Notes under the pieces: generated by a model
The model's database searches: none
The model's input: only the letters and a program-made list of their open reading frames with translations
Told to the model about the DNA's origin: nothing
Assembly: GCF_016653355.1 (NCBI RefSeq)
Contig: NZ_NHSK01000112.1
Location: forward strand, 1-55,949
Length of the DNA stretch: 55,949 nucleotides
Direction of reading: 5' to 3'
Source: Rhodoplanes elegans
Lineage (GTDB): Bacteria; Pseudomonadota; Alphaproteobacteria; Rhizobiales; Xanthobacteraceae
Position numbers and translations under genes: made by a program
Shown: in pieces, positions 1-8,910 of the stretch
How positions within the stretch are numbered: the stretch's first letter is position 1
How the letters are laid out: every line of letters starts with the position of its first letter

Positions 1-196
1 GGCCGACGGACGGCGCCCGCGCGACGGCGGCCGGGGACGGGCGGCGGAACGGGACGATGTTGTCACCGACCGGCAGCACCACGTCGACCACCCGGCCGGC
101 CGGCGGCGCCGGACGCTGCGCCGGCCCGGCCCGCAGGTCGGAGACCGCGGGCGGCAGCGGCGCGGCCTTGCTGCGGAGGTCGGACACGTCGAACAT
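1..196 (-). CDS. Hypothetical protein, N-terminal part, truncated by the left edge
   Basis: A reverse-strand reading frame opens with ATG at 194-196 and stays open to the window edge, about 65 codons. It begins MFDVSDLRSKAAPLPP and is rich in Pro, Ala and Val. A strong Shine-Dalgarno (AGGAGG on the reverse strand) lies about 14 bases upstream of the ATG, which supports a real start although the spacing is long. I recognise no domain in the visible part. It would be divergent from the lyase gene to its right. Function unknown. Confidence 0.5.
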   Translation of the reverse strand, partial: MFDVSDLRSKAAPLPPAVSDLRAGPAQRPAPPAGRVVDVVLPVGDNIVPFRRPSPAAVARAPSVG

Positions 197-353
197 GGAG
201 CGATTCTACACCTCCTGTCAGCCTAGCCTATCCGGCATGGTGCGACCCCGGAACCCGGCGCGCCCGCCGACTGTCCGCCCGAAAGGCCCGCCCGGATCGC
301 CCACTGCCGACCGCCCGTACCCGCACCGTTCGGGCGCCCTGGAAGGATCCCCG

Positions 354-1727
354 ATGCCCGCCACCGCCCTCGATTCGATGGTCCTGCGCGACGTCTTCGC
401 AACCCCGGCGATGCGCCGGATCTTCTCCGACGAGCATCGGCTGAGCCTCTATCTCGCCATCGAGGCGGCGCTCGCCCGCGTCGAGGCGCGGCTCGGCGTC
501 ATCCCGGCCGAGGCGGCCGAGGAGATCGGGCGCCACTGCGCGCTCGACGAGATCGACCTGGAGAAGCTGAAGCGCGACACCGAGCGGATCGGCGCCCCGG
601 TCCAGCCCGTGGTCGCCCAGCTCACCGCGCTCTGCCGCGACGACCTCGGCCAGTGGTGCCACTACGGCGCCACCACCCAGGACGTCATGGACACGGCGAC
701 GGTGCTGCAGATGCGCGAGGCCTTCGCGCTGATCGACGCCGACCTCGCCGCCATCGCCGAGGCGCTGGCCGAGCTCGCCCGCCTCCACCGCGACACCGTG
801 ATGGCGGCGCGCAGCCAGCTCCAGCACGCCATCCCGACGACCTTCGGCTTCAAGATGGCGGGCGTCCTCGCCGCCGTGCTGCGCGACCGCGAGCGCCTCG
901 CGCAGCTCCTGCCGCGGGTTCTCGTCGGCCAGCTCGGCGGCGCCGTCGGCACGCTGGCGTCGCTGGGCGACAAGGGGCCGGCCGTGCACGCCGCCCTGAT
1001 GGCCGAGCTCGGCCTCGGGGCGCCCGAGATCGCCTGGCACACGGCGCGCGACCGCATCGCCGAGGCGGGCGGGTTCCTGGCGCTCGTCACCGGCACCTGC
1101 GGCAAGCTCGCCCGCGACGTGACGCTGCTGATGCAGACCGAGGTCGCCGAGGCGGCGGAGGCCGCCGCGCCGGGCCGCGGCTCGTCCTCGACCATGCCGC
1201 AGAAGCGCAACCCGGTGTCCTCGGTGATGATCCAGGCGGCCGTACCGGTGGTGCGCCAGCTCGCCGCCACGCTCTACGAGGCGATGGTCGAGGACCACGA
1301 GCGGGCGAGCGGCGCCTGGCAGACCGAGTGGATCGTGGTGCCAGAGATCTTCTGCCTCGCCGCCGGCGTCCTGGCCCACACCCGCGGCGTGGTGAGCGGC
1401 CTCACGGTCGACGCCGCGCGCATGCGGGCCAATCTCGCGATCACCAACGGGCTCGTCACCGCCGAGGCCGTGCAGATGGGGCTCGCCCCGTCGCTCGGGC
1501 GCGGCAACGCCCATCATCTCGTCGCCGAGCTGTCACGCGCGGCGCTCCAGAGCGGACGGCCGCTCGCCGCCCTGCTGAAGGAGAACGCGACGGTGACGCG
1601 GCATCTCGACGCCGACGCCATCGACCGGCTGTGCGATCCGGCCAACTATACGGGCGCGGCCGGTGCGGCCGTCGACCAGATGCTGGCGCTGTTCGCGGAA
1701 GACAGTTCTCGGCCCGACCGCGGCTGA
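354..1727 (+). CDS. Fumarase/aspartase-superfamily lyase, PcaB or adenylosuccinate lyase type
   Basis: The 457-aa product has the superfamily conserved blocks in order: HYGATTQDVMDT (about 103-114), QLQHAIPTTFG (155-165) and the signature loop GSSSTMPQKRNP (276-287), followed by an ADSL-type C-terminal domain. Enzymes of this fold eliminate or cyclise succinyl-type substrates as homotetramers, using a catalytic serine in the signature loop. The overall pattern resembles 3-carboxy-cis,cis-muconate cycloisomerase (pcaB, protocatechuate branch) more than purB, but no other pca genes are near, so the substrate is open. I chose the ATG at 354, preceded by AAGGA. The frame runs upstream to 57, but that stretch is Arg/Pro-rich shadow and overlaps the divergent gene. 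Confidence 0.8.
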   Translation: MPATALDSMVLRDVFATPAMRRIFSDEHRLSLYLAIEAALARVEARLGVIPAEAAEEIGRHCALDEIDLEKLKRDTERIGAPVQPVVAQLTALCRDDLGQWCHYGATTQDVMDTATVLQMREAFALIDADLAAIAEALAELARLHRDTVMAARSQLQHAIPTTFGFKMAGVLAAVLRDRERLAQLLPRVLVGQLGGAVGTLASLGDKGPAVHAALMAELGLGAPEIAWHTARDRIAEAGGFLALVTGTCGKLARDVTLLMQTEVAEAAEAAAPGRGSSSTMPQKRNPVSSVMIQAAVPVVRQLAATLYEAMVEDHERASGAWQTEWIVVPEIFCLAAGVLAHTRGVVSGLTVDAARMRANLAITNGLVTAEAVQMGLAPSLGRGNAHHLVAELSRAALQSGRPLAALLKENATVTRHLDADAIDRLCDPANYTGAAGAAVDQMLALFAEDSSRPDRG

Positions 1728-2037
1728 GGAGCACGCTCCGGCTGGATCGGTAGACACCACCGGTACGTCGATGCGGCATCACGGTTGCACGGCTGCCGCC
1801 GGTGGGTGACAGGACCGCTGTTTTGCGCTGTTTTTGATCGAGATCAGTTTCCTGCGCTTTTTCCGGTGTTCGCTGCTTTGCACGCGAAGTCTCATCCCCG
1901 TCGAAGCGACGAAGCCGAAGCATCGAGCCGTCGAGCCTCGAAGTCGTCGATCCATCGAAGTCCTGGCCGCAGACACCGCACCCGGCCCGGCAGCCTTCGC
2001 ACAACGCATTTGCGGGTGGCCGACCGGAGACTTCGCC
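1728..2037. other. Intergenic region with TCGAAG-rich stretch
   Basis: No convincing gene is seen in these 310 bases. The first part has two T-runs (about 1817-1840). Positions 1889-1962 carry TCGAAG at 1901, 1938 and 1955 and several GAAG or TCGA variants, giving a low-complexity patch. Frames reading through it give unlikely proteins. It probably holds the promoter of the small gene at 2038. Confidence 0.4.
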
Positions 2038-2358
2038 ATGCCGCACCCACCGGAGTCGCTCCCACCGGAGCTGCGACACGCCTCGATCATCTGTGACGAG
2101 GCGGAAGCTCTGTCGACATTGAACCGCGCGCTGAGCACATCGGGATGCGATCACCGCGCCGCCGGCTTGGTCTGCGGCCTCCTCGCCGCCAAGGCCGCCG
2201 TGGTGGCCGTGAGCAGCACCACGGGCGACGTGATCGTCGGCTTCCACCGGCTGGAGACGCCGCACCGAAAGCGCTGGTTCCGGATCGGCGAAGGCGGCAT
2301 GAACTTCGTCTGGGAGAGCGACGGCGAGAGCGCGGCGGGGTCGTCGACCCCGCAATGA
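2038..2358 (+). CDS. Small hypothetical protein
   Basis: A 106-aa frame starts at ATG 2038 with GGAGA seven bases upstream. The product begins MPHPPESLPPELRHAS and has a hydrophobic middle (HRAAGLVCGLLAAKAAVVAVSS is Ala/Val rich) followed by a short aromatic and charged tail. I do not recognise a family. The frame extends upstream to 1834, but that part is Arg-rich and lacks a ribosome site. The gene converges on the GGDEF-EAL gene, with only 7 bases between the two stops. Confidence 0.45.
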   Translation: MPHPPESLPPELRHASIICDEAEALSTLNRALSTSGCDHRAAGLVCGLLAAKAAVVAVSSTTGDVIVGFHRLETPHRKRWFRIGEGGMNFVWESDGESAAGSSTPQ

Positions 2359-2365
2359 CCCGGCC

Positions 2366-4783
2366 TCAGCCGGCGTTGCGCTGCTTGCCGGAGGCCCGGT
2401 TCCGCCGCGACGATCCCTTCGCGGCGCCGACCCCGGCGACCGCCTTCAGCCGCGACAGCTCGTAGCTCCGCACGAACGGGACGACATCCTCGGCCGGCAG
2501 CGGGCGGCTGAACAGGAAGCCCTGCATCTCGTGGCAGCCGTGGTCGCGCAGGAACGCCTCCTGCGCCTCGGTCTCGACGCCCTCCGCCACGATGGTGAGG
2601 TCGAGTGCCTTGCCGAGCGCCAGGATCGCCTCGGCGATCGCCGTGTCCTCGGGATTGGCCAGCACGTCGCGGATGAAGGAGCGGTCGATCTTGAGGGTGT
2701 CGACCGGAAGCTGGCGGACCAGCGCCATCGACGAGTAGCCGGTGCCGAAATCGTCGATCGCCAGCTGGACGCCGCGCTCGCGCAAGGCGGTGAGGAGCGG
2801 CAGCGTGTTGGCGAGATTCTCGACCACCATGCTCTCGGTGATCTCGAGCTCGAGAAGCTCCGGCGCCAGGCCCGACTCGGAGAGCGCCGCCTCGATGTCG
2901 GCGAGCAGCGAGCCGTCGGCGAACTGGCGCGGCGACAGGTTGGCGGCGACCGGCATCGGCGCGAAGCCCCGGCGTTGCCAGGCCATCGCCTCGGCGCAGG
3001 CGGTGGCCAGCACCCAGCGGCCGATCGGCACGATCAGGCCGGTCTCCTCGGCGAGCGGCACGAACCGCGCCGGCGAGACGAGGCCGAGCGCCGGATGGCT
3101 CCAGCGCACCAGGGCTTCGAGACCGGAAATCTCGCCCGTCGCGATGCGACGCTTGGGCTGGTAGTGGAGCACGAGCTCGTCGCGCTCGAGCGCGCCGCGC
3201 AGCCCGGTCTCCAGCACCAGCCGCTCGAAGGAGCGCCGCTCGATCGCCGGCGAGAACAGCCGCACGCACCCTCGGCCCTCGTCCTTGGCGAGATACATGG
3301 CGGCATCGGCGCTGCGGGTCAGGGTGTCGCCATCGTGCCCGTCGGTCGGATAGAACGCCGCCCCGACGCTGGCGGTGACCCGGCACTCCTGGCCGAGCAC
3401 GACGATCGGCTCGGCGACGGAGGCGAGAATGCCGCGGGCGATCTCCTCGACCGCCTCCGGCTCGGAGACGCTGGTGACCAGCAGCAGGAACTCGTCGCCG
3501 CCGAGGCGCGAGACCACGTCTTCCGCACCGATGCAGCCGGCGAGCCGGGCCGCGACCTCCTTGAGCAGCAGGTCGCCGGCGGCGTGGCCGAGCGTGTCGT
3601 TGATGTACTTGAAGCGGTCGAGGTCGATGAACATCACGGCGAAGCGCCGCCGCGCCGTGCGGGCCACCGCGATGGCGTCGTCGAGGGTGCGGCCGAACAG
3701 GACCCGGTTGGGGAGGCCCGTCATCTCGTCGTGGGTGGCGAGCCACTCGGCCCGCGCGACGGCGCGCTCGCGCTCGGTGACGTCCTCGAACAGCACCACG
3801 GCGCCGCCGTCGGCGACCGGCCACTGCGACAGCTGGATGGTGCGGCCGTCGGCGAGCGACATGGTGGAGCTGCTCGGCACGCCGCCGACGAGCCGGCCCT
3901 CGAAGAAGGCCGCCATCTCGGCCGCGTCGCCGTCCGGATGGTTGCCGGCCGCGATGCTGCGGACGAGCATGTCGCGGACCGACATGCCGGGCCGGAACGC
4001 CCCGTCCGGCAGCCCGTAGATCTCGCACAGGCGCGAGTTGCTGACGACCAGCCGGCCGCGGCGGTCGAACATGCACAGCCCGTGCGACATGTTGCTCAGC
4101 GCCGCCTCGAACCGCATGTTCTGCTCGGCCAGCGATCGCGCGAGCGCCGCCTTCTCGCGATGGGCGAGGCGGTAGCGCAGGCTGCGGCGGCCGAGCGTGA
4201 CGGCGAGCTCGGCGGCGGCGGCGAGATAGAGCAGCGTGACGACGGCGAAGACCTGATAGACGACGCCACCGTGCAGGATCGCGCCGAGCGCGATCGGCCC
4301 GAGGGTCAGCACGACCTGGCCGATCGCGATGCGCGGGCGCGGGGCGTTGTGGGCCGTCGCACCCGCCGTGTAGCCGATCGTCGAGCCGACGATCAGCAGA
4401 TGGGCGGTCGTGTCGGTCGTGATCAGGAATGTCGCGAGGCAGAGGGCGCCGAGCATCGCCGCGAACGCCCAGGCGCCGGCCGTCCACAGCCGCTCCCAGC
4501 GCCGCACCATCGCCTGATCGGTGCGGGCGCCGATCGGCTCCCGGCGATACGCGAGCACGAGCCACAGCCGCGCCGCCGCGACGGTGACGAGCGCGACCGC
4601 CAGCCCGACGAGCCAGGCGCTCTCGCCGCGCGCGGCGATCAGGATGCCGATCGCGATGCTGGAGCCCCAGCCCACGACCAGCGACGGCACCGGCGTGAAG
4701 AGGCCGGCGACCAGATCCGCATGGATGTCGGGCGGCAACGTCGCCCGCCGACCCAGCGCCACTCCCGGTTTCGCCCACCGCAT
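2366..4783 (-). CDS. Membrane PAS-GGDEF-EAL cyclic-di-GMP protein (distal copy)
   Basis: The 805-aa product has an N-terminal block of about five to six hydrophobic segments (23-200), a PAS-like domain (about 220-340), a GGDEF domain with intact RLGGDEF (428-432), and an EAL domain with EALVRW (556-558) and DDFGTGYSS (677-685). It could both make and degrade c-di-GMP. The inhibitory RxxD site five residues before GGDEF reads GAED, so its arginine is missing and product inhibition should be weak. I chose ATG 4783, with GAGGAG ten bases upstream. An alternative ATG at 4876, with GGAGG upstream, lies one base after the DUF2336 stop and adds 31 residues. It is the last gene of a three-gene reverse-strand group. 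Confidence 0.88.
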   Translation of the reverse strand: MRWAKPGVALGRRATLPPDIHADLVAGLFTPVPSLVVGWGSSIAIGILIAARGESAWLVGLAVALVTVAAARLWLVLAYRREPIGARTDQAMVRRWERLWTAGAWAFAAMLGALCLATFLITTDTTAHLLIVGSTIGYTAGATAHNAPRPRIAIGQVVLTLGPIALGAILHGGVVYQVFAVVTLLYLAAAAELAVTLGRRSLRYRLAHREKAALARSLAEQNMRFEAALSNMSHGLCMFDRRGRLVVSNSRLCEIYGLPDGAFRPGMSVRDMLVRSIAAGNHPDGDAAEMAAFFEGRLVGGVPSSSTMSLADGRTIQLSQWPVADGGAVVLFEDVTERERAVARAEWLATHDEMTGLPNRVLFGRTLDDAIAVARTARRRFAVMFIDLDRFKYINDTLGHAAGDLLLKEVAARLAGCIGAEDVVSRLGGDEFLLLVTSVSEPEAVEEIARGILASVAEPIVVLGQECRVTASVGAAFYPTDGHDGDTLTRSADAAMYLAKDEGRGCVRLFSPAIERRSFERLVLETGLRGALERDELVLHYQPKRRIATGEISGLEALVRWSHPALGLVSPARFVPLAEETGLIVPIGRWVLATACAEAMAWQRRGFAPMPVAANLSPRQFADGSLLADIEAALSESGLAPELLELEITESMVVENLANTLPLLTALRERGVQLAIDDFGTGYSSMALVRQLPVDTLKIDRSFIRDVLANPEDTAIAEAILALGKALDLTIVAEGVETEAQEAFLRDHGCHEMQGFLFSRPLPAEDVVPFVRSYELSRLKAVAGVGAAKGSSRRNRASGKQRNAG

Positions 4784-4877
4784 CCCGAACCCGCTCCTCG
4801 CGACCCAGGATAGCCGGGGACGCTTAAGGAAACCTCGCCGGGACGGAGGTATCGAAGTCGTCCGCCCTGTCTGCATG

Positions 4878-6002
4878 TCAGATATTCGCCTCCGGCCGGC
4901 GGCGCGGCGTTCCGTCCCCCTTCGCGTGGCCGGCACGGCCGCGCAGGCGCAGGAACTGCACGGCCTTGCGGGCGGTCTCGGGCCGCAGCTTGGTGAAGGC
5001 CGTGAGCGACTCGCTCGCGCGATCGGCCGCACCGCCGTCGCGCAGCCGCAGGATCGTCTTGGTGGTGTTCCACGAGAGCCCGATCGCCTTGGCGAGCAGG
5101 ATCACCAGCTCAGGCCGCGGCTGCACCATGGCGCGCTCGCAGGCGTCGATCGGCAGGTCGGCCATCTCGGCGAGCGCGATCGTCGTCTCGTCGAACCGCC
5201 CCGTGGCCGCGAACTCGCGGACCTTCGCCTCGTCGAGCGCGCCGAGCCGGCGCAGCTCGGCGACGTGGAGGCGCGCGTCCGAGTAGTCGGGCGAGAGGCG
5301 GCGCACCGAGGCCTGCACCCGGCCGGCGACCTCCGACAGCATCTCGCGCACCACCTTGCCGGACTGCCCCTCGACCGACTCGAGGGTGCGACGGACGTTC
5401 TCGGAGGCGACCGCGAGGAGCCGGAGGAGATGCTGGCGCGGAATGTCGTGGCGCGCGAACACGCCGGCGGCGAGCGCGTCGTCGTCCTTGGAGCGCTCGA
5501 CCAGGACGCCGTGGCCCGCGTCCGAGAAGCGCGCCCCGCGATTGGCGATCGTGGACAGGGCGACGTCGCGATCGCCGCGCGTCACCAGCACGTCCGACAC
5601 CGCCTCGCTGACGACGGCGCGCTTGGAGATGGCGAGGAGATGAGCCTGGCTCGCCGTGCTGGCGGTCTCGACCAAGGTCTCGTCGCCGAGCCGCTCCGAC
5701 GTCGTCAGCACCGGGCCGGCGACGTCGATCGCCTCGTCACGGGCGAGCATCCGGATCAGGCCGCGCGGCGCGTTCGGCACGTCGGCGAGACGGCGCGCCA
5801 GCACGGCCCGGACCGAGATCTCCATCTCGCCGATCAGGCGCACCATCACGTCGTCGAACAGCGCGACCTCGTCCTCGTCGTACTCGGTGGCACGACCGAG
5901 GAACAGATCGGCGATGCGGCGCAGCGCCTCGGCCCGGTAGCCGATAGTGCGGCTCGCCAGCGCCTCTTCCAGCTCCTCGATGATGGTGCGCTGCTCGGCC
6001 AT
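4878..6002 (-). CDS. DUF2336 family protein
   Basis: The 374-aa mostly helical protein begins MAEQRTIIEELEEAL and has the pattern of the alphaproteobacterial DUF2336 family, with repeated helical segments containing RRLADVPNAPRGLIRMLARDE-type stretches. It has no signal peptide or membrane segment, so it should be cytoplasmic. DUF2336 proteins have no well-defined biochemical role that I know of; some occur near motility or signalling genes. Its ATG lies four bases after the stop of the upstream GGDEF-EAL gene, and its stop is next to the possible start of the downstream one. It is therefore embedded in a c-di-GMP operon and may be an adaptor or regulator there (inference). Confidence 0.85.
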   Translation of the reverse strand: MAEQRTIIEELEEALASRTIGYRAEALRRIADLFLGRATEYDEDEVALFDDVMVRLIGEMEISVRAVLARRLADVPNAPRGLIRMLARDEAIDVAGPVLTTSERLGDETLVETASTASQAHLLAISKRAVVSEAVSDVLVTRGDRDVALSTIANRGARFSDAGHGVLVERSKDDDALAAGVFARHDIPRQHLLRLLAVASENVRRTLESVEGQSGKVVREMLSEVAGRVQASVRRLSPDYSDARLHVAELRRLGALDEAKVREFAATGRFDETTIALAEMADLPIDACERAMVQPRPELVILLAKAIGLSWNTTKTILRLRDGGAADRASESLTAFTKLRPETARKAVQFLRLRGRAGHAKGDGTPRRRPEANI

Positions 6003-6006
6003 GGCG

Positions 6007-8754
6007 TCAGACCGAGCCGGTCGCGTCGGCCGTCGTGGGCCCGCCGATCGCGAGATCGGCGGCGGGCGCCGGCCGGCCGAACAGATAGCCCTGCATCTGA
6101 CCGACGCCGGCCGCCTCCAGCATCCGCTGCTGGGCCTCCGTCTCGACCCCTTCGGCGACCGTGACCATGTCGAGGGTGCGGCCGAGATTGACGATGGCGC
6201 AGACGATGGCGCCGCAGCCGTCGCGGGCGAGCAGGTCGCGGGTGAAGCAGCGATCGATCTTCAGCTTGTCGAACGGAAAGGCGGTCAGGTAGCTGAGCGA
6301 CGAGTAGCCGGTGCCGAAGTCGTCGAGCGCGACGGCGACGCCGAGGTTCTTGAGCTGATGCAGGGTCGAGACGTGCTCGACCTCCCATTCCAGCAGCACT
6401 CGCTCGGTGATCTCGATCTCCAGCCGCTCCGGCGGCAAGCCGGAATCGACCAGCGCGCACATGATCACGTCGAGCAGATTGGTCTTGCGGAACTGCACCG
6501 GCGAGATGTTTACGGCGATCTTGACGTCGTCCGGCCAGGTCGCCGCCTCGGCGCAGGCGGTCTGCAGGATCCACTCGCCGAGCGTCCCGACGAGCCCGGT
6601 GTCCTCGGCCATGGCGATGAAGCGGTCGGGCGCGATCAGGCCCTGGTCGGGATGGTTCCAGCGGACCAGCGCCTCCATTCCGACGGACCGCCGCGAGCCG
6701 GACGCAACGATCGGCTGATAGTAGAGCTCGAACTCGCCGCGCGCGAGCCCGGCCCGGAAATCGACCTCCAGCTGGTGGCGCTGGTCCGCCTCGGCCGCCA
6801 TCGACGGATCGAAGAAGGCGAAGCCGTTGCGCCCGTTGCCCTTGATGGCGTAGAGCGCGAGATCGGCCTTCTTCATCAGCTCGGCGACCTTGACGCCGTC
6901 CTTCGGCGCCATCGCGATGCCGATGCTGGCGCCGACCGTGACCTTGTGGCCGTCGATGTCGAAGGGCTCGTCGACCAGGTCGACGATCCGGGTCGCGAGC
7001 ACGACGGCGCTCTCGTGCATGGCCTCGTCCCAGTCGCCGCCCGCCACGAAGCCGCGGGGCGGCGACTGGATGACGGCGAACTCGTCGCCGCCGAGACGGG
7101 CCAGCACGTCCTCGGCGCGCAGCGCCTTCTGCAGGCGCCGCGCGATCTCCTTGAGCACCGTGTCGCCGGCGGCGTGCCCGAGCGAGTCGTTGACCGGCTT
7201 GAAGCGGTCGAGGTCGAGCATCAGCACCGAGAACGGCCGCTGCTCGGCGACGAGGCGGCGCCGCGCGCTCTCGATCTCCTCCAGGAAATGCGAGCGGTTG
7301 GCGACGCCGGTGAGCAGATCGTTGTGGGCGAGCCGGCGGATCTTCTCCTCGGTCTGGCGCCGCTCGGTGATGTCCTCGTGGGTCGACAGCCAGCCGCCTC
7401 CTTCCATCGGCTGGTTGAGGACCTGCACGATACGGCCGTTGCGGAGCGTGATCTCGTGGGTCGTCACGGTTCCGCTGACGATCCGCTCCCGAATCTGCCG
7501 CGTCACCGTCAGGGCGCGCTCCGGCCGGCCGCGCAGATCGCTGCAGCCGGAGATCACGTCGTAGAGCGGCGTTCCGGGCACGGTGTCGACCAGCGCGATG
7601 CCGTAGATCTCGCGATAGCGCTCGTTGCAGACCACCAGGCAACCCGTGCGATCGAACATCGCGAGCCCCTGCGTCATGTTGTTCAGGGCGGCGTCGAAGC
7701 GCCGGTTCTGGACCTTCAGCGCGGCCTGGTGCGCCAGCAGCGCCTCGTGCTCGCGGGCGAGCGCCGTGGACTTCTCGCTCAGCGCCGCCTCCGACGAGCT
7801 GGTGCGACGGTACTGACGGCCCATCAGGGAGAGGAGCGCGGCGGCGGCGACCAGAAACGCGAGCGTCGCGGCGGCGACCGCGAGACTGCGGCTCCACCAG
7901 CCCCCGAGCAGCGCGGCCTCGGGAACCGACACGCTCACGGCGAGCGGGAAGTCGTCGAGCTTCCGCACGACGATCCAGCGCGGCACGCCGTCGAACAGCC
8001 CGCCCGACCGATAGGCGCCGTTGCCGTCCGCATAGGCGGCATGCCACGGCGAATCGGGCGGGATCGACGCGCCGAAGCGACCGATCGGATCGGGATAGCG
8101 CGTGAACAGCTGGCCGTCGGCACGGGAGAAGGTCAGGATCTGCCGGTCGAGGCGTTTCACCGGACGGAACACCGACTCGAAATACTCGGTTCCGATGCGG
8201 ATCAGGACGACGCCGAGGAACCGGCGGTCCGGCCCGTTGATGCGGCGCGCCAGGACCACGGTGTTGACGTCGTCGACCCGGGCGATGATCGGTATCGGGG
8301 TGCTCAGACGATCGTCGTCGTGCTCCTTCAGTTCGCGGAAGTACTCGCGATCCGAAACATCGATCTCGGGCGTGGGCCAACGTGCGGTCGACAGGAGTAC
8401 CTGCCCTTTGGCATCCACCAGCCCGATCCCGAACGCCTGCGGCAGGCGTCGCAACCGGTCCACCATCAGGCCGCGGAAGGCCGGGGGATCGTCGAGCACC
8501 AGCCTCTCGCCGGCTCCCTTGTCCGATGCCGCGGAGAGGCGGCTCTGCAGGTCGCGCAGCGCGACGTCGGCCATCCGGAGCGATTCGTTGATCTGCCCGC
8601 CGAGCAGCACCGCGACGTTCTCGGCGTTTCGCAGCCCCGCCCGGATCTCGTGATCGCGGTCGAGCCACACGCCGATGCCGACGCCGCACGCGACGAAGCC
8701 CAGCACCAGCGCGGCGGCGCCGGACAACGTGCGAAACGTCCAGGGTCGGGGCAT
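6007..8754 (-). CDS. Sensor PAS-GGDEF-EAL cyclic-di-GMP protein with periplasmic domain
   Basis: The 915-aa protein has a membrane segment at about 11-30, a large extracytoplasmic region (31-288) of dCache/CHASE type with the SDREYFRE motif, a second membrane segment (290-312), a coiled coil, a PAS domain (about 355-465), GGDEF with intact RLGGDEF (555-559) and EAL with MEALVRW (693-699) and DDFGTGYSS (811-819). The inhibitory site RAED (546-549) is intact five residues before GGDEF, unlike the paralogue two genes downstream. It probably converts an external signal into c-di-GMP synthesis or breakdown. It is the first gene of a three-gene group and lies 156 bases after tadC on the same strand. 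Confidence 0.88.
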   Translation of the reverse strand: MPRPWTFRTLSGAAALVLGFVACGVGIGVWLDRDHEIRAGLRNAENVAVLLGGQINESLRMADVALRDLQSRLSAASDKGAGERLVLDDPPAFRGLMVDRLRRLPQAFGIGLVDAKGQVLLSTARWPTPEIDVSDREYFRELKEHDDDRLSTPIPIIARVDDVNTVVLARRINGPDRRFLGVVLIRIGTEYFESVFRPVKRLDRQILTFSRADGQLFTRYPDPIGRFGASIPPDSPWHAAYADGNGAYRSGGLFDGVPRWIVVRKLDDFPLAVSVSVPEAALLGGWWSRSLAVAAATLAFLVAAAALLSLMGRQYRRTSSSEAALSEKSTALAREHEALLAHQAALKVQNRRFDAALNNMTQGLAMFDRTGCLVVCNERYREIYGIALVDTVPGTPLYDVISGCSDLRGRPERALTVTRQIRERIVSGTVTTHEITLRNGRIVQVLNQPMEGGGWLSTHEDITERRQTEEKIRRLAHNDLLTGVANRSHFLEEIESARRRLVAEQRPFSVLMLDLDRFKPVNDSLGHAAGDTVLKEIARRLQKALRAEDVLARLGGDEFAVIQSPPRGFVAGGDWDEAMHESAVVLATRIVDLVDEPFDIDGHKVTVGASIGIAMAPKDGVKVAELMKKADLALYAIKGNGRNGFAFFDPSMAAEADQRHQLEVDFRAGLARGEFELYYQPIVASGSRRSVGMEALVRWNHPDQGLIAPDRFIAMAEDTGLVGTLGEWILQTACAEAATWPDDVKIAVNISPVQFRKTNLLDVIMCALVDSGLPPERLEIEITERVLLEWEVEHVSTLHQLKNLGVAVALDDFGTGYSSLSYLTAFPFDKLKIDRCFTRDLLARDGCGAIVCAIVNLGRTLDMVTVAEGVETEAQQRMLEAAGVGQMQGYLFGRPAPAADLAIGGPTTADATGSV

Positions 8755-8910
8755 GAGGCGATCGTGAGCGGGTCGCTGTGAGAGGTCGACGAAGGTGCGG
8801 GGCCGCCCGGATCATGCCCGGAGAAATGCTAAGGATTCATGCAGCGGCGAAAGGACTTCGGAGCGCCGGAAATAGGTCTTCGGTATTAGTCGGAAGCAGT
8901 GTTTCGCGTT

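Noticed and set aside
2531-4813. A 760-codon open frame opposite the GGDEF-EAL gene
   Set aside because: It is the antisense of a clear domain-containing protein. Its product is rich in Arg, Gly, His and Glu without any motif, a common shadow in high-GC DNA.
5947-8781. A 944-codon open frame opposite the sensor GGDEF-EAL gene
   Set aside because: Same situation: low-information Arg/Asp/Gly-rich product and complete overlap with a well-supported reverse-strand gene.
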